Source of the DNA: a virus
Virus record (IMG/VR): IMGVR_UViG_3300032084_001789
Coordinates: 1 to 22,449 of that record
Length of the DNA: 22,449 nt
Direction: 5' to 3' (one strand)
Shown here: in pieces, positions 22,409-22,449 of the stretch
How the letters are laid out: each line of letters begins with the position of its first letter
Numbering within the stretch: position 1 is the first letter of the stretch
Program-made: the position numbers and the translations under genes
The notes under the pieces: model-generated
Told to the model about the DNA's origin: nothing
Seen by the model: only the letters and a program-made list of their open reading frames with translations
The model's database searches: none

Positions 22409-22443
22409 CCGATGCGCCCCGGTTAATGGGCGCCCACTTTTAC
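22409..22443 (+). terminator. Structured intergenic element B, terminator-like
   Basis: A 6-bp GC stem GCGCCC/GGGCGC (22414-22419 with 22428-22433) with loop CGGTTAAT is followed by CCACTTTTAC. It starts 7 bases after the Thr-rich gene stop. The T run is short. CCGAT before the stem and GGTTAAT in the loop are shared with element A. Confidence 0.6.
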
Positions 22444-22449
22444 AGTCAA

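Noticed and set aside
1-22449. tRNA genes, CRISPR repeats, insertion sequences, attachment sites
   Set aside because: I saw no cloverleaf, regular spaced repeats, transposase or integrase features; this is based on reading, not on a search program.

Overview
The window is a continuous piece of a tailed-phage genome of the T4-like contractile-tail (myovirus) type, from a distant, probably environmental or marine lineage rather than a close T4 relative. Every convincing gene lies on the + strand, packed end to end with strong Shine-Dalgarno sites and few gaps. The host is bacterial (AGGAGG-type ribosome sites, rho-independent terminators, one sigma70-like promoter). The sequence does not identify the host. 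I see no tRNA, integrase, insertion sequence or CRISPR array, and no gene-free stretch longer than about 180 bases.

Layout. (1) 33-2931: major capsid protein (gp23-like) with a near-ideal ribosome site, a strong terminator, a small beta-rich protein that may be a virion accessory, a second terminator, and a small Lys/Thr-rich basic protein with an 11-residue repeat. (2) 2957-5590: neck and tail-completion genes, in order a 424-residue connector-type protein, a gp14-like neck protein and a gp15-like sheath stabiliser. (3) 5710-9388: a very large tail sheath (gp18) and the tail tube (gp19). (4) 9450-10566: a zinc-ribbon gp26-like protein overlapping a gp51-like small ORF at a T7 run, just before the tape measure. 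This is the classic place and architecture of a frameshifted tail-assembly chaperone. (5) 10617-14630: tape measure, gp48/gp54-like tube initiator and gp53-like LysM wedge protein. (6) 14635-19163: a 1094-residue baseplate or hub-type protein and a 409-residue protein I cannot name. (7) 19144-21203: two translationally coupled, unexpected genes. One is an exonuclease-less mini family-A DNA polymerase with motifs A, B and C intact. The other is a diverged FtsZ/tubulin-like protein. (8) 21264-22402: the gp32 single-strand DNA-binding protein behind a sigma70-like promoter and a possible autoregulatory leader pseudoknot, then a small membrane-anchored Thr-rich protein bracketed by two look-alike hairpins.

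Together, regions 1-6 encode capsid shell, neck, sheath, tube, tail ruler and baseplate, so they form a late virion-assembly cassette. A recurring intergenic octamer, ACTATTTA, lies upstream of several of these genes and is a candidate late-promoter element that differs from the T4 late box. Regions 7-8 switch to DNA metabolism and possibly intracellular organisation. The most novel points are the polymerase plus FtsZ-like pair next to gp32, the chaperone frameshift, the ACTATTTA motif, the gp32 leader and the paired hairpins.
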